Shown piece after piece: positions 12,482 to 25,689 of a stretch of 64,000 bases of DNA. The translations under genes were made by a program, and so were the position numbers. The stretch's first letter is position 1, and each line of letters begins with the position of its first letter. The stretch lies in the NCBI GenBank assembly GCA_943737045.1, contig CALSFV010000007.1:583001-647000 (forward strand), in the 5' to 3' direction. The DNA is from Parapristionchus giblindavisi (Eukaryota > Nematoda > Chromadorea > Rhabditida > Diplogasteridae). The notes beneath the pieces were generated by a model. It was not told the DNA's origin, ran no database searches, and saw only the letters and a list, made by a program, of their open reading frames with translations.

Positions 12482-13632
12482 CTATCGATTATCGATACTT
12501 TCTTGTACACAACAGATGATCTCAGCCCATTTCTCCTCTTGAGATGGACGATTGAGTGATTGTCGCTCGTTGAGACAACGCCTACAAATATTAATTAAAG
12601 TATTAGTTACAAGTTTTTTAAAAAAATTTTTGGACTTGTTGAATGCCAAAATATTAATTATGTTTTAAATAGTTGCAGTGTTGATAAGTTCCTCAGACTG
12701 TGATGTAGATTAACAAAAAGGACAAATATCAAAGACCAAAAAATTGTTGTAATTGGTAAATATGAAATCATTGATTATGAGAAGAATGATGATGGACAGA
12801 CACCCACAATCGCCAAAGTGATCAAGATGAAGACCCGAATTGAGATTGAATTTGTGAAGAAAGTTGGACCAGTATTTATGAACATTGCAAGAGACAAGGA
12901 TCAGTGGAACCATCTTATGTCACTACAGATCCGGTGATCCACCACTTATCTTGATAAAGTGATTAAATTTTAAACGTTTAAAAAATCAAATCACTGATTA
13001 ATCGACAAATCGTTGAAAAATCGATTGATAACTCACTCAAGTTCGGCCCGATAGCATTCAAGCATTCTCGGTATCTCGTGCAGTTTTCGTTCTTCATAAT
13101 CAGATATCGATTTGTTGCGTGCCTTCGCTAGCAGCTCTTTCTCTTTTTCAGTAGTTGTTGCAATCTTGAAATTATAGGGTTTATTACACCATAGACTATA
13201 ACGGATATTTGGAGAGGACGACATCTCTTCACTCTCTCAGAATGACTGTTCTATCGCATTGATTGAAACAGAATATATATTTAATACTGCTATATTCATC
13301 AAAAATTTGTAGATATGCATAAAATGGGGAAAGGTCTTACCAATTCGTTCAATCGATCGATTTTATCGTCAAGAGGAATAGACAAAAGAGTCTTTTGAAT
13401 AATCTGTCGATTTCTTTCGTCACAGGTCTGCAATTTTGGTTGATCCCTTTAAATGAAGATATGTACCTCGAAAAAAGATACCTAGAAAAAGATTCAAAAA
13501 TATGACTGAAAACGTAGGCATTCCCATTGACAGAATAATCGATATTGGATTGACCAAATGAATAGATAGTCATTCGCGATTTTAATTATATAATATTATT
13601 CATACCTCGTTATGTACCCTTGGCGAACTCAT
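12482..13632 (-). CDS. Small charged, probably coiled-coil protein, unrecognised
   Basis: The preferred model has four exons: 13632-13606, 13427-13341, 13164-13037 and 12581-12482 (TAG), giving 113 residues in continuous phase. It starts MSSPRVHNETCDERNRQII and includes KEKELLAKARNKSISDYEE and a helical, charged C-terminal half. Exons 1, 2 and 4 have good nematode splice sites; the exon 3 acceptor (TTTCAAG) is weaker. An alternative start at 13224 (MSSSPNIRYSLW) runs in frame through exon 3 and would give a 95-residue product, so there may be two promoters. No signal peptide or membrane segment is visible. I do not recognise the family. The 455-base last intron contains an open plus-strand frame annotated separately. 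Confidence 0.55.
12704..12937 (+). pseudogene. Orphan open frame in antisense intron, possible gene fragment
   Basis: A plus-strand frame stays open for about 77 codons before TGA at 12935-12937. Its composition looks like a soluble protein: Lys, Glu, Asp and Ile rich, with KIVVIGKYEIIDYEKND and EFVKKVGPVFMNIARD. It has no early ATG and no convincing splice acceptor. It lies inside the last intron of the minus-strand small gene. It may be a processed or partial gene copy, an exon of an overlapping gene, or chance. I do not recognise the family. Confidence 0.3.
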
Positions 13633-14889
13633 TTTAAAGTTTGAAGAGTGAGAAGTACAAGTAAAAAAGCAACCGGAGAAGCGATAGAGAAGCCGAAAAT
13701 ATGTGGGATGATAGTGATAAGGAAGGGATTATGATGCATATGAGGGGTGGAGGAGGACACTCTTTTGAATAGATATGATGATATCAACAATGACTTCTTA
13801 AGATGTTTTCTTCTTTCGAAAGCGTACCTTCACCCTGACAAGGGGCAATATGATTCAATATCTCAAATTCTATTGATTACATTGTATTATCATACTTTAT
13901 GGGCATCTTTTCATATATTAAATATAATAAGTTTGTTTGAGAATAAAGGAGATACACAAGAAATTGTCGTCAAGACATGATATTGACGTCTGAAGACCAT
14001 AAGCGAAATTTCAGCGGCTTATACAAGTCAGTAAGGTAGACGAAAACTGATCTATTCGAAAAATAAGATTTCTATTTTTGAGTAGCGCAAAGTTTCTCTA
14101 AAATTGTATGTGACCGGTGTGAAATATCTTATGAGCATATTAGAGCGAAAGAGTCATGCACGTAGAGGGGCACTACCCCATTCAACTATTCATCTCTTTA
14201 TATCTACCATTCCTCGGGTCTTATTTTCCGTTTACACAGCTAGATAAAGATAAAACAGATCGAAATCAACAAGAGTTCCAAATTGTCGTATTTACATACA
14301 GTCGAGTTCCAGAATTCTAGATTTACATATCAATCGCATGATTTTTCATAAATGGATAAATACAGAGTGGATAAATGAACCAATAGATGCTCCCAGATAG
14401 TATTGTCGTCTTTTCTGTCTATAGTATGATCACCATTATCCAATATTCCCCCGAGAGACAAGGGGATCTAGAAAATGTCTAATAGTCATGCATTATTAAT
14501 AGAATAAAATATACTCACCATATTTTTGAATTTTATATTTTTTTTGAAATGTCGAAAAATTTTCCGCTGTGTCTACAACCACACACTTTTCGCATGTGAG
14601 TGTGGCCGGAGCTGATAATAACAACGATTATTTATTTATTTATTTTAAAAAAATAGATTGAGAGAAACAAATGAGAAAAAAGAACAATTACATAACATGT
14701 CGCGCATCTTACAACTTCTGACAGGATGACAACTTCGATGTTTCAGAAAGAACTTGTTCAACATTGTCTTAGTTAGCTTCGTCGTTTCAATGTAAAGTCA
14801 TGAATAAATCTCTCCGCTTTACTAGGTGGATGAAATGTGTTGACGCATGTGAGTAGAATTGAATGACGTGATGGTTGAAGAGAGATTCA

Positions 14890-14985
14890 AAAGAGAGGAC
14901 AGAGAGAGAGAGAGAGGGAGAGGGAGGATGTGGGGGGGGGGGGGGAGGGAGAGACCTAAAAGGAGAAGGAGAGACCACGCTTTAG
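14890..14985. repeat. GA-rich simple repeat with poly-G run
   Basis: Tandem GAGAGA sequence grades into an uninterrupted run of about 15 G near 14932-14946, followed by more GA-rich DNA. This is simple sequence with no coding support. Confidence 0.7.
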
Positions 14986-17900
14986 ACCTCCTCTTCGTTC
15001 TTATCGATCCTTTTTTCTCCCTTACCCTCTTCCTCTCCTTCTTTCTCTCATCTCAACAGGCCTACTATAGTATATGCAATATATCCCTCCATTCCTTCTT
15101 TCGTTTTCCGTACAGTATTTTATCGTTTCGGTCCTTCACATATATATGGTCTATTACTGTTCCCTTTATCTATTATTATAATCTACTTTCTATTCCCCCG
15201 TTGGGCTTTGTTTTGTGAATTCAAAGCGGGGTTCATCCCCAATGAATATCTTAGTTGTTTACGTATTAAATGTAAAGTGCGATTCAAGTGCAGGGTATAA
15301 TTGATATATGTCACAACTATCATGGGTAAATTTAATTTGTAGACAGAGTTGATCTAATGAAATGAAATAAATGAGCTGATAGCTATACATCTTATCTCTT
15401 TTACACTATTGTGCACACCATAGCAATTGATTATCATATCCAGACTGCAATTGATTATATTTCTGAATGGAGTGACTCATGGAATATATTCCCTCATGCC
15501 ATCCCATTTCCTTATATGTATCTATAATATGGTGGAACAAAGAGTGAATACAATTATTTCATTGCAGTGCGCTTCCATGATATCCTTCAAAATATGTATA
15601 AAAGTTAGAATTCCTATCCGTAGTGCTTTCATTCTTTCCTCTTAAGAGCACAATATATGAAAGACTTCATAAACTCCTATATTTGATATCTATGGATTAG
15701 AAGCCCTTATCGTATCACCTCACCATTATCGCATACATACGTGTCTTATTATTCTAGTTATAATATTATTATTCTTATTTATCCTAATCTTGTTATTCTC
15801 TTTCGGTGACAGAATCCATTAGTTGCTAGAGGCAACCGACTAATCTCATTATCGTCTACATGGTATGGTTGTCTGTGTTATCATTATATTCTTTATATAA
15901 GCAGATTCCTCAATACTGTATTCACAGTAAGCCATTTTCAATGAAAGCAAAGTGAGAGAGCATTGTGATACAAGACATACATTGTGAAAGAGTGTGATAG
16001 CAGTGTCATTGAGATAGTTTCCATGTTAAGCGGTCGTTCTGATTTCAAAATCAAGAAACCACTGTGCAGGTGATTATCAATTCCATAATGCTCTTTGTAA
16101 AAGTTGACAATATACCAAAAAAAAGAAGAGAATACTCTCCAATGACCCTCTCTACTCGTCTTTCTCTCACTTTTTTCATCATCACATTATTTTCACTAAT
16201 AATATTCTTATTTTCTTTTTTTTTAATTTAAGATTTAAATTTAATTTTTCATGGATTAAGTTTTACCTAGAACGCTTCTTTTTCCTTCTTTATAATTATT
16301 TTAGTTCACTGTATCTCTTTCACCAAATCCATTCCAGTCCATTTTTCCACTTTTCCAATCCATGAATATTTCCTTGCTTTTTTCAATGCTTTTTCGTCAC
16401 TTTCAAATCATGGGAGCATGTCGTTAGATTTCACATATATCTTATCTGAACTCGAGAGAAACTTTCGTATTTTGTGGGAAACTCAACCTTTTTCGAATAA
16501 TCGCGTGTCTCAATCGAATTAAACTATAGTTTTCCTGGAGTTCATTATTCTAGAATATGCTATGGACATCTCCTGCATATCACTTTCCCAATACTACTTG
16601 CTATATTTAAGGGAATATAAATAAATAAATAAATACTTTTCGTATTCCCCCAGGGAGTGATTGACTTTACTTTTCCTAGAGTGAATGACTATCTTCATAA
16701 TGATACCCACACAGAATCAATGTGTCAAAACAATAAATAAGAATGAGAGATAAGAGTGGTATTATGCATAATGGATAACTATCACTATATCCACTCCTTC
16801 AATTATGATTCTGTGATCGGTATCAGAAAAAATACGGTATATTTTTATATTTTATTTATTATTTTTTTCTGAATGTATGGTCTCTTCCATATCCATGTTT
16901 AAAACAAGAGGAGTTTTGTTTATTGACTTTCAATATATATATATTTTAAAATGATCATGAAGCATTATCGCCGCTACCAAATGATGTTATTTCCCCGTAC
17001 GTCCCCTCTATATATGGAGTCCAAATAAAGTGGATATTCTGTAGTAAGAGAGAGTAGTATAGATTTCACATTGAAGCCCGTTTAATTTTGGTGCCGAGGG
17101 GCAAGGACGAGAGACAGACAGATGGATAGGGAGAGGGAGAGAAGTAAAAGGAAAGGGAGAGAAGCTTTGAGCTCCTTCTTATTCTTCACGTAGATGACAT
17201 AATCAGGGTTACTGTAGAAGGAAGAGGAAGAGGGGACACATGATATGTAGAGAGAAGAAGTTGTATGTGGTAATGGGATGTCATAAGATGATTGAAGGAG
17301 AAGACAGAATAGGATAAGGGGAGAGGGAGAGGGACAAAGGGGGAATATGACAAACAATATTGGGAACTAATAATGTGGAAGTGCTCATCGATTTGTCCAT
17401 TCACAATATGTTCAAAATTCCAACTTTGCGTAAATATTCTGAAATCGAAGAACACTAATTTATAAAGTATTTAATAGGAAACTTCATTTTTTTTTGTTTT
17501 CGCCTGCAGCCCAATTTAAAGAAATTGTGTTTGGACTTTATTTTAATATTCATATTTTGCGAAGAATTCATGGAGAGACGAGAGTGAGTGCTCTTATGGG
17601 TCCATTGTATTGACTCTATTCAGTCATAAGAATCAATCCTCTTCTCGTTAACTTCTAATCTTTCATCTCATTCCCATGAAATTAATGAAATATGATACGA
17701 ATGGTCAATCTACAAACATTTCCCATCTATCAAATATCACGATGTTTAAAAATGTCCATAATGTTACTAATTGTCCAGTATATTTATTCTATATTTATTT
17801 CAATTTAAATCCGTTCCTCGATCTGTTTTATTAGCTACAGAATAGCTTTTCACGATTGAAAAAAAACAGTAGACTTCTTCCAATTAAATTGAAGTGAGAG

Positions 17901-18080
17901 TAGAAATTCATTGAATGAAGGTAATGAATTCATCTCATTCCCTATTCTGGTCTGAATGATTTAAACGAGACTCGAACGAGTGAATAATATACTTGAAAGA
18001 AGGGAAAGAAGAGAAGTGTCATGGTTTGGATAAATGTGCATGTGAGGGACACTAATATTAATTTGGCGAAATTATTACGT

Positions 18081-18197
18081 TTAAAGTTGTACCCTGAGCT
18101 AATTTGAAACTCTTCACTCTGGCAATGCTCTCTCGATTTCTTTGGCTATGACAGAATATTACGAGAGTTCAAATTAGCTTGGGGTATGTTTTTAATG
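18081..18197. repeat. Short TTAA hairpin repeat (MITE-like), copy 1
   Basis: The left end reads accctgagctaatttgaaac and the right end is its near inverted complement (caaattagcttggggta), with CTCT-rich stems between. TTAA occurs at the left edge and TTTAA at the right. The same layout recurs at about 19190, 38762, 41207, 43558 and 48186. Confidence 0.65.
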
Positions 18198-19188
18198 GAT
18201 GAGGTTTCGAATTTCGGATGAGCGTTCATCTAAACTGCTAATTTTAATTCGATCATAGAAAACTAGAGAATTTTCACTGTCAACCATTTATAGTTTTATT
18301 TGAAATTGTATCGTCAGTTGTTATATATGTGTACCTTATTTATTTATTTATTTGTTTTTTTCATTTCTTTGCCTTTCGTTCTCCTTTTCACCTTCTCCTA
18401 TATCATTTCTCACTTCACTGTAATATTCCATTGGAGAAGGAAATAAGTGAAGAAGAAGAGTGTGTTTTGAGGCGAGTCATTCTTATTCTTATTCTTTATT
18501 TTATCAAATTGTACATAACAATATATATGGGATGACATGAGACGATCGTTGGATGAATTATGGGATTGTTTCTCTATGGACGATACTAATGTAATGATTA
18601 CTCATCTCAGTTAAATCTGATATGATAAATGAATTAAATTATTTCACTACATCTTATTTTAAAGTGGTTACTCTTTTTTTTAACAAAAATTATTTATAAC
18701 AAGTTTAATCTCACAAGTCATATTGAAGCGTTAAAACTAAACTTCAAAATACATTTATCGGTTATGCTCCAAGTTTTCCTACGTTTTATGTTTGGTTTTT
18801 AAACATTTCCTCTTCTAAATCTGAAAAAAATAATCGTATAATCTTTTGACATTCCCCTCATTTTCAATACTTATTCTCTTCCCTCTTCTCCTTTTCAATG
18901 AATCATTTCATTTTCAATAAAATCTTCCATTTCACCTACCGGAACATACATTTTTCTCAAATACTCGAGCGTGGATATTGAAATCGATCCCAACCCCCTC
19001 CACAATCCCTCTTCTTCTGCCTCTCCTTCAGGGCCTCTCACTCAAATTTTCTTTCTTCCACTTAAATGCCCCTCTATCCATTCTAATTATTAACTGAATA
19101 TCACCCAACCAATTCGATACTCTGGATATGCACACCTCTGTTTCCCTCCACGAGAGAGATATTGTGGCATCACCCAAATCGAAGATTT

Positions 19189-19298
19189 TTAAGCACATTC
19201 CGAGATAATTTTACTCTCCGCTCTGGCAATCGCAGACAAAGAATGCGAGAGAGCACTGCCAGAGCGGAAAGTTGCAAATTAGGTCGGGGAGTGCCTTC
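19189..19298. repeat. Short TTAA hairpin repeat (MITE-like), copy 2
   Basis: TTAAGCACATTCCGAGATAA at the left is matched by caaattaggtcggggagtgc at the right. The inner stem pairs CTCTCCGCTCTGGCAAT with actgccagagcggaaag. It is the same family as the copy at 18081. Confidence 0.65.
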
Positions 19299-20121
19299 AC
19301 ACGCCATTGTTCTACTTGAACCACTTTTCGAATCCGTTTTTTTGTTCTAAACCAAATTTCATATATTATTTATCGATTATTCTGTAGGGTCATCGTCCCT
19401 CGAACTCGGATGTGTGTTTGAGATAGTCGATTGATCGATCGACGTCTCCAATCCAATCAGGTATATTATTCTCCTGGTCTAAATTCGTTTGAATGGTACG
19501 ATGAGATGATAGTCCCTAACTGAGTTTACTAATGTTACACCAGATACATGTTCTCTACAAATACATATACATCGATGCACTTATATAATTAAACTTTTTG
19601 AAAATAAGAAAATCAAAAATACTTTGCTATTAACATTGTAATAATATTAATAACAGCAATAATAATATTTATTCTTAACATTGTTCATGCACTCATTCAT
19701 TTTTGTCGAAGTGATTACTGAGTATGATGGTAAGCTATGGAATGGCTTTCGGGGGAAAAAGAAATCTGCTTATATTTATTTTTTCGAAAGTTTGTTTTAG
19801 GTCGACGGTACTTATCGGGCAAATAATCGCTTTCTCCTTTCTCATACTTTATCAGCCAACTTAAACAATGATAACCCCTAACCCATCATAACTTGGCAAA
19901 GATCTTCCTGTATTTATCCAAGAGCAGTATAATTGTGAACTAAACGCTATGCATCCTTTAACATCGGAAAAGTGAATTCAGTGAACTCTTGAGTGGATGC
20001 TTGACATTTCTGTTCGCCCCACTCATTAGTACAACCTGTGTAATCGCCTTAATATAAGTCCAAGACGAAATAAATGATTAAAGATGCATTAAAGCTTAAA
20101 GAACATATCTTCAATTGCAGA

Positions 20122-22104
20122 ATGACTGGTTTCAAACTGGGGTCAGGCAAACCGGCCAAGGGAGACAAACTCTCACCGCCCAGTCAGAAGCCTACAGCAC
20201 TTGTCGATGGTGTATCCGCCCCACAGGTTGGTCATAGTCGACTATCATAGGCGCCACGAATGAGTATCACTAACTGAAATCTACTACCGTAATATCAGGG
20301 CTTCGGTATCAAATCGTATCTGCACCAATTCTATCTGTCACCAACCGTTGAGGATCTCGAACAGAGCGCATGGTAAGTACATATATATATATATATACAT
20401 CGAAAAACTTATTTTAATTTTAATTCTTGTTTTTATTTCCATTCTATCATATTATATATAGCGAAAAATGGGATGACACTAGGGGACAAGAAGTGTGATA
20501 AATCTTCTTACAAGTAAACCCTACTGTATGTACATGATTCCTCATAACGAACAATAATAGTAATATATTTGTGTAATGGAATAATAAAATGAATATCATT
20601 CCTCAGGTATCTCTTACCTCCACCACCTGCCACTCGTCGTGGTCTCTTCTTCTGTCGTCTCTGTACTTGCATCGGACTTCTTCTTCTAGTAAGTGTTCCC
20701 ACCATGAGCTCATTTTGAATTTAAACGGCGGCAAATATAAATTTGACATTTTTCTTTCAGATCGCTGGAGCGTGCTCCATTGTGATTGGCTACACGTGGC
20801 CTCATGAGAGTGTCGAGGATTCCATTCGTCGTATTTCCATCTTCCAGGTTCGCGCCGTTTTGAAATATGAAATAATTGAGAAAAAAACTTTATTTTTTCA
20901 AGGACGATGAGGGCAACTACTACTTCCCAAGTTCAGACTTCCATGAAGTTACCAGAGATCCTTTGAAGAAATGGAAGACTGCAGGTCAGGATTACGGTAT
21001 ATAAGAGTTAGTGCAGGTTTATGACTGATAGAATTATGGCATTATTATTCTTGTACGAAACTGCATCTTTCTTTCGTGATTGGTGTTTTAACAGATGAAT
21101 AAATAAATGTATGAATGAATAATTTAAGGTTTCTGTATCTTCTCCGCCGGTGCGATTCTTCTAGCGATGTCTCTTCTTGTTCCTACCGTTGCTCAATTCG
21201 TTGGTGAGTGCGATCTAATCAAATCGTTTATTTCCTGTATAAGAATGGTATTCAGTACTTCTTATGATGATTGTTAATATGACGATAATGATTGTTAGAC
21301 CAAAACATTGAAATTGACAGCCTAGTTTGGTGTGAGTTGTTTTGTGAGTGTTTTATTGTTAGTGGGATTGTTTCATTGAAGATGCACTCAAATCATGTGC
21401 GTTTAGTAAAAGTTATGTCTCAATTATACCAAATATGTGCATTCTTACAATATTTTGGAGCAGGGTATTTTTCATTGAAATTCAAATAGAATATGAACTC
21501 ATATGAACGAGACAAATGCAAAATAAAACTGTGAAGAATAAATGAATTGTTTATTGCGTATGAATATGGGTTTGCATGCACATGAAAGTGAAAATTGGAT
21601 GTGAATTTAATTATATTTATAATTGTAATTCATGGTGTTTCGGCCGCTACGTCAAAGTTGAATTTTATTATAAGGTCTCAGGTTTGTTACAAATGCAAAA
21701 TCGAGCAATTTTATTAATACTTGAATTTATCTTTGATTTTCCACTATCATAATCTGAAAAATAAAGGTGGAAAGCATCTGGCCAGTTTCGCATCGGAAGA
21801 CAACTCACCCAATGAGCCTCCAGTACGAATCTATCCTGGACAACCTTCACTTGGGTTAGATATATTTGACGAGAGTACAGATTATTCCTTTGCACAGCTA
21901 ACATCATTCGAATCTAATACCTTCGTAAGGTGGTAATGGAAAAGTAAAATTAAATCTAGGAGCAACGAATATTTTTTTACATTAAATTATCAAGTATGAT
22001 AAGATGATTATTTCAGTGGACCAATCCCAATGGCTGAAGAGATCACCAAAGTTCAACCTGGCGAGACAGTTCGTCCCACCACCGACGACCTCCTAGCACA
22101 CTAA
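20122..22104 (+). CDS. Neurensin-like two-helix membrane protein
   Basis: Eight exons join in phase to 251 residues: 20122-20226, 20299-20372, 20607-20688, 20761-20847, 20903-20984, 21129-21203, 21767-21929, 22017-22104 (TAA). ATG follows TTGCAG by one base, a likely trans-splice site. After a hydrophilic N-terminus the signature FGIKSYLHQFYLSPT appears; vertebrate neurensins carry a very similar YG-V-RSYLHQFYE segment, as I remember. Two hydrophobic segments follow, at about residues 78-99 and 144-165, separated by about 45 polar residues, then an acidic tail ending DDLLAH. This is the neurensin layout. Neurensins sit in neuronal vesicle membranes and affect neurite extension. The exon 7 acceptor (AAATAAAG) lacks a pyrimidine tract and is the weakest join. 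A nervous-system role here is inference. Confidence 0.72.
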
Positions 22105-22799
22105 GAGGACGTTGAATACCCTTTTCATCTTACCCATTTCCCATATTAACAGTATCTGTAGTTTGATTCATAATACACACGCTCCAAGTATACAATTGAG
22201 GATGGAGAGAGGAGAGAAGATCATAATTACTATTCTATCAATAAATGTCACAAGTGTTTGTGTATTTGTACATACGGAAGATTAATTAAAATATAAATAT
22301 GCTGGATCAATCGATAATTAATTTCTTTTGGGCTAATATGAGACTGATGTACATTAAAGAGTACTAGTAGGTTCAATCGCGCATAGAGTGATGCACTCAA
22401 CAGAGCTCATGGTCACTCATAGTCAGTCAGTCGGTCGTGGTCAGTTAATTCAGCTTTTGATCGATAAATAGCTGAATTTTCACAGAACACACTTATGTAC
22501 ATATGTCCTAAGAAAAATACGTGACTGGATAAGATTTCTCTTCTGTCTATGTGATATGTTCAATTTCGTTAGGTGATCCCTTAAGGGGTGATAAGGGGTT
22601 TTCACTTGTTTATCTCTTTCCTAGAACAATATTGTGTTCTTGTGTTCTTCTTGATTAATTATGGAAGCTACTTTGTCTGCGAAGAGTGAAGAGAGACAAA
22701 ATTGCAGTCTCCCACTAACGCTCATATTCCCGCTTAACAGTATTGATATTGACTCTAACCGAAATATTGAAAAAAAAGTATTCTCACTTGCTAACAGAT

Positions 22800-23245
22800 C
22801 GGGGGCGTGAGCGGGAGCGCGCGGAGCGGTAACATCAGCCTTAGCGCGAGCTTGAGCGGGAGCGGCTTGAGTGTGAGCTTGAGTGAGAGCGAGAGCAAGA
22901 ACGGGAGCGGCGTGAGTATAAGCATGAGCATGAGCGGGAGCGGGAGCGAGAGCCATAGCCGGAGCGGGAGCATGAGCGGGAGCGGCGTGAGCATAAGCAT
23001 GAGCATGAGCGGGAGTGGGAGCGAGAGCAATAGCCGGAGCGTGAGCGACTTGAGCGTGAGCGTGAGATTGAGCGGGAGCGGCTTGAGTGTGAGCTTGAGA
23101 GAGAGCAAGAGCAAGAGCGGGAGCGGCGTGAGCATGAGGGTCATAACCATGTGAGCGAAAGACATTTGCGCCACACGAAAAGAATGGACATTTGCGCCAG
23201 TACCAAATGCGCCGAGGGGCATTTGCGCCGAAGTTCATTTGCGTC
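22800..23245. repeat. GAGCNN hexamer minisatellite plus GCGCAAATG repeats
   Basis: About 50 tandem hexamers of the type GAGCGG, GAGCAT and GAGCGT span 22800-23150. They are followed by five spaced copies of catttgcgcc-like sequence (23160-23240). On the minus strand this translates to an Ala/His-rich repeat after a hydrophobic start, but that frame opens with TTG rather than ATG, so I treat it as non-coding. Confidence 0.75.
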
Positions 23246-23528
23246 AAGGTACACACCAACAACAGAGAAGTTAGCAAAACAACAAGTTTCAACTTTATTT
23301 GAGCTTGACAAAATTCGATAGAGCTTTAAGGTGTTGGACAGAACTTCTACCCATACAACCTTTGGCAATTGCCATTAATCGTTTCTCTATATTTCCCTTT
23401 TGAGTTGACCCTTCTTTCTTCAAATATAGGAGTAGGTTTTAATCACTTTCTTGATCATGTATCAGTTCTACAGATCAACAACAACTGATCAGAACAACAT
23501 GGAAATGAGAGAGCATCTAATGGACATA

Positions 23529-24965
23529 CAGTATCGTGCAAAAGTATGGACGCAAAATTCGAATCGTTATAACTTTTTACGCCCTTGGCCAATCGGCCTC
23601 GGTTTAATTTTATTATATAGTATAAACATTGGAGAAAATTATGAAGGTATCGACGATGATGAAATGATTTCATCATACTTGAAATTCCGAGGTGTGATCC
23701 AAAAATTAGGTTTATTCTCAGGTAGATTTTTTCTGCGAGTCAAATTTTTTTGTGAGGAACGAACAACTATCAGTGAAAATTTTAAGCCATTAACCTCGTT
23801 GATTGCATACCGCTATAAGGAATGAGCAAATTTCGCCTGACACATCAAAATTTCGTAAAAATGACATAACTCAGTCCGTAGTTGAGCTACAGGCCTCCGA
23901 TTCAACAAGTATTATCGCATAGTCATGGGGCAACACCATGCCAATTTCGGAAGGTTTCCGGCTCTTGAAGAGAAAATTCGAAAAAAATTCCAAACCATTT
24001 TTTGGACTTACGGTATTTCCCAGCCGGTTTTTCTAAAAATCTTAAAAAATGCCATGACGCGCCTAAACATCTACCTAACACATCTACAAAGTGGCGAGAT
24101 TACAGCACTTCAATTACGACTTTAACAATAAAAATACCATTGGAGGTCAAAGTGGAATTTTGAGAGAAAAAAGACAGATAAAAAGGGTTGAATGTCAAAT
24201 AGTGGAATAAAATGAAGGATACTTGTAGTAAATGTGTTCATTAAACACTTGGTTCAAAATCCGATCGATGTTGATATAAAATGCTGTGTTATTGACCCGT
24301 AATCATTCTCCATATCGAACGATATTAGGTTCCGTCCACTTTGACTTCCAATGGTATTTTTATTGGCAAAGTCGTAATTGAAGTGCTGTAATCTCGCCAC
24401 TTTGTAGATGTGTTAGGTAGATGTTTAGGCACGTCATGGCATTTTTTTAGATTTTTAGAAATACCGGCTGGGAAATACCGTAAGTCCAAAAAATGATTTG
24501 GAATTTTTTCGAATTTTCTCTTCAAGAGCCGGAAACCTTCCGAAATTGGCGTGGTGTGGCCCAATGACTATGCGATAATACTTGTTGAATCGGAGGCCTG
24601 TAGCTCAACTGCGGACTGAGTTATGGCATTTATTCGAAATTTTGAATGGAAATTTGCTCATTCCTTATAGCGGTACGCAATCAACGAGGTTAATGGCTTT
24701 AATGGGTTCACTGATAGTTGTTCGTTCCTCACAAAAAAATTGGACTCACAGAAAAAATCTACCTGAGAATAAACTTAATTTTTGGATCACACCTCGGCAT
24801 TTCAAGTATGATAAAATCATTTCATCATCGTAGGTAATAATCGATACCTTCATCATTTTCTCCAATGTTTATACTATATAATAAAATTAAACCGCTGCCG
24901 ATTGGCCAAGGGCGTAAAAAGTTATAACGATTCGAATTTTGTGTCCATACTTTTGCACGGTACTG
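23529..24965. mobile_element. 1.44 kb palindromic Tc/mariner-type non-autonomous element
   Basis: Two inverted arms of about 630 bases (23529-24156 and 24336-24965) flank a loop of about 180 bases. The ends read CAGTATCGTGCAAAAGT and its complement ACTTTTGCACGGTACTG, each next to a TA dinucleotide (23527-23528 and 24966-24967), the target pattern of Tc1/mariner transposons. Outward positions in the two arms sum to about 48,493 throughout, so the symmetry is real along the full length. I see no transposase. The arms differ at scattered sites. Confidence 0.8.
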
Positions 24966-24967
24966 TA

Positions 24968-25540
24968 CCGTCAACACGAAAAAAAGTGAAACATTTGTCA
25001 AAATTTTTGAAAAATTTTGACAAAAAGTTCACAAGATTTTGAAAACTTTGAATCATGATATCTAAATGGGGTTGCTAGTTTTTTATTAGGTAATAGGGTA
25101 TTTGAGCATCTCTGAGCTTGCCTAATTTACCTGTGAAGAATAATTTTGAAATAAATCACTGTGAACGCTGTTTCGTGAAACTGGTATACGGTAGGATTTT
25201 CTACAGTATACCACTTTTGCAGCCTGATCTTTGCCAAGATCCAAACAAAGATTTTTGCTATATATAACCATTATTAGACGAAAAAAGCTCGATGGCAGCA
25301 GTTTTACAGTAAGATTCTACAGTATGCTACAGTATACCAATTCTGCTGTGGAGCGTTCCCGATTAATTTTTTCACTTTTGTCGTGCATAACTGTATTGGG
25401 CAAACACATCCACAATGAAAAACCTTAGATAATACATCATCAAGATCGTGAAAAATGCTCAAACAGGGAATCTTGTGAACTTTTTTCAAAATTTTTCAAA
25501 AATTTTGAAAAATGTTTCACTTTTTTTTTCGTTTTGACGG
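24968..25540. mobile_element. TA-flanked palindromic element, family B copy 1
   Basis: The ends CCGTCAACACGAAAAAAAG and CGTTTTGACGG are inverted and flanked by TA (24966-24967 and 25541-25542). Inside are long A/T-rich inverted stretches around GTGAAACATTTGTC and AAAATTTTTGAAAAATTTT. A second copy lies at 32670-33266. The left TA is the right TA of the preceding element, so the two share a target dinucleotide. Confidence 0.75.
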
Positions 25541-25689
25541 TATATCGTTCATACGGTGCCGCACCAAATATCATGAACTAATTTTTTAATCAAAAAGAAA
25601 ACTATACATCACACATAGACGGGAGTATTGAACTGTATTTTAAAAAGATTTTAAATTTTAAAAGGGCAAAAGTCATTGAAAGAAATTTT

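Larger units (their letters stand above)
13633..20121. other. Gene-poor intergenic region
   Basis: This 6.5 kb AT-rich stretch has no supported exon chain. It contains GA- and CT-rich simple sequence (about 14880-15060 and 17100-17350), a short ATAA/TTTA run near 16620, two copies of the short TTAA hairpin repeat (about 18081-18197 and 19189-19298), and a plus-strand open frame at 13747-13979 that starts with GTG and has no family or splice support. Its right end should include the promoter of the neurensin-like gene. Confidence 0.45.

Noticed and set aside
13747..13979. 77-codon plus-strand frame starting GTG
   Set aside because: No ATG, no splice support and no recognised family; the nearby ATG frames are different and close quickly.
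14884..15060. CRISPR-like or satellite array
   Set aside because: Only GA/CT simple sequence; no regularly spaced repeats with unique spacers occur anywhere in the window, and the gene structure is eukaryotic.
22621..23292. 223-codon minus-strand frame with signal-peptide-like start and Ala/His repeats
   Set aside because: The frame opens with TTG, not ATG, and consists mainly of hexamer minisatellite; other frames over the same array are equally open.
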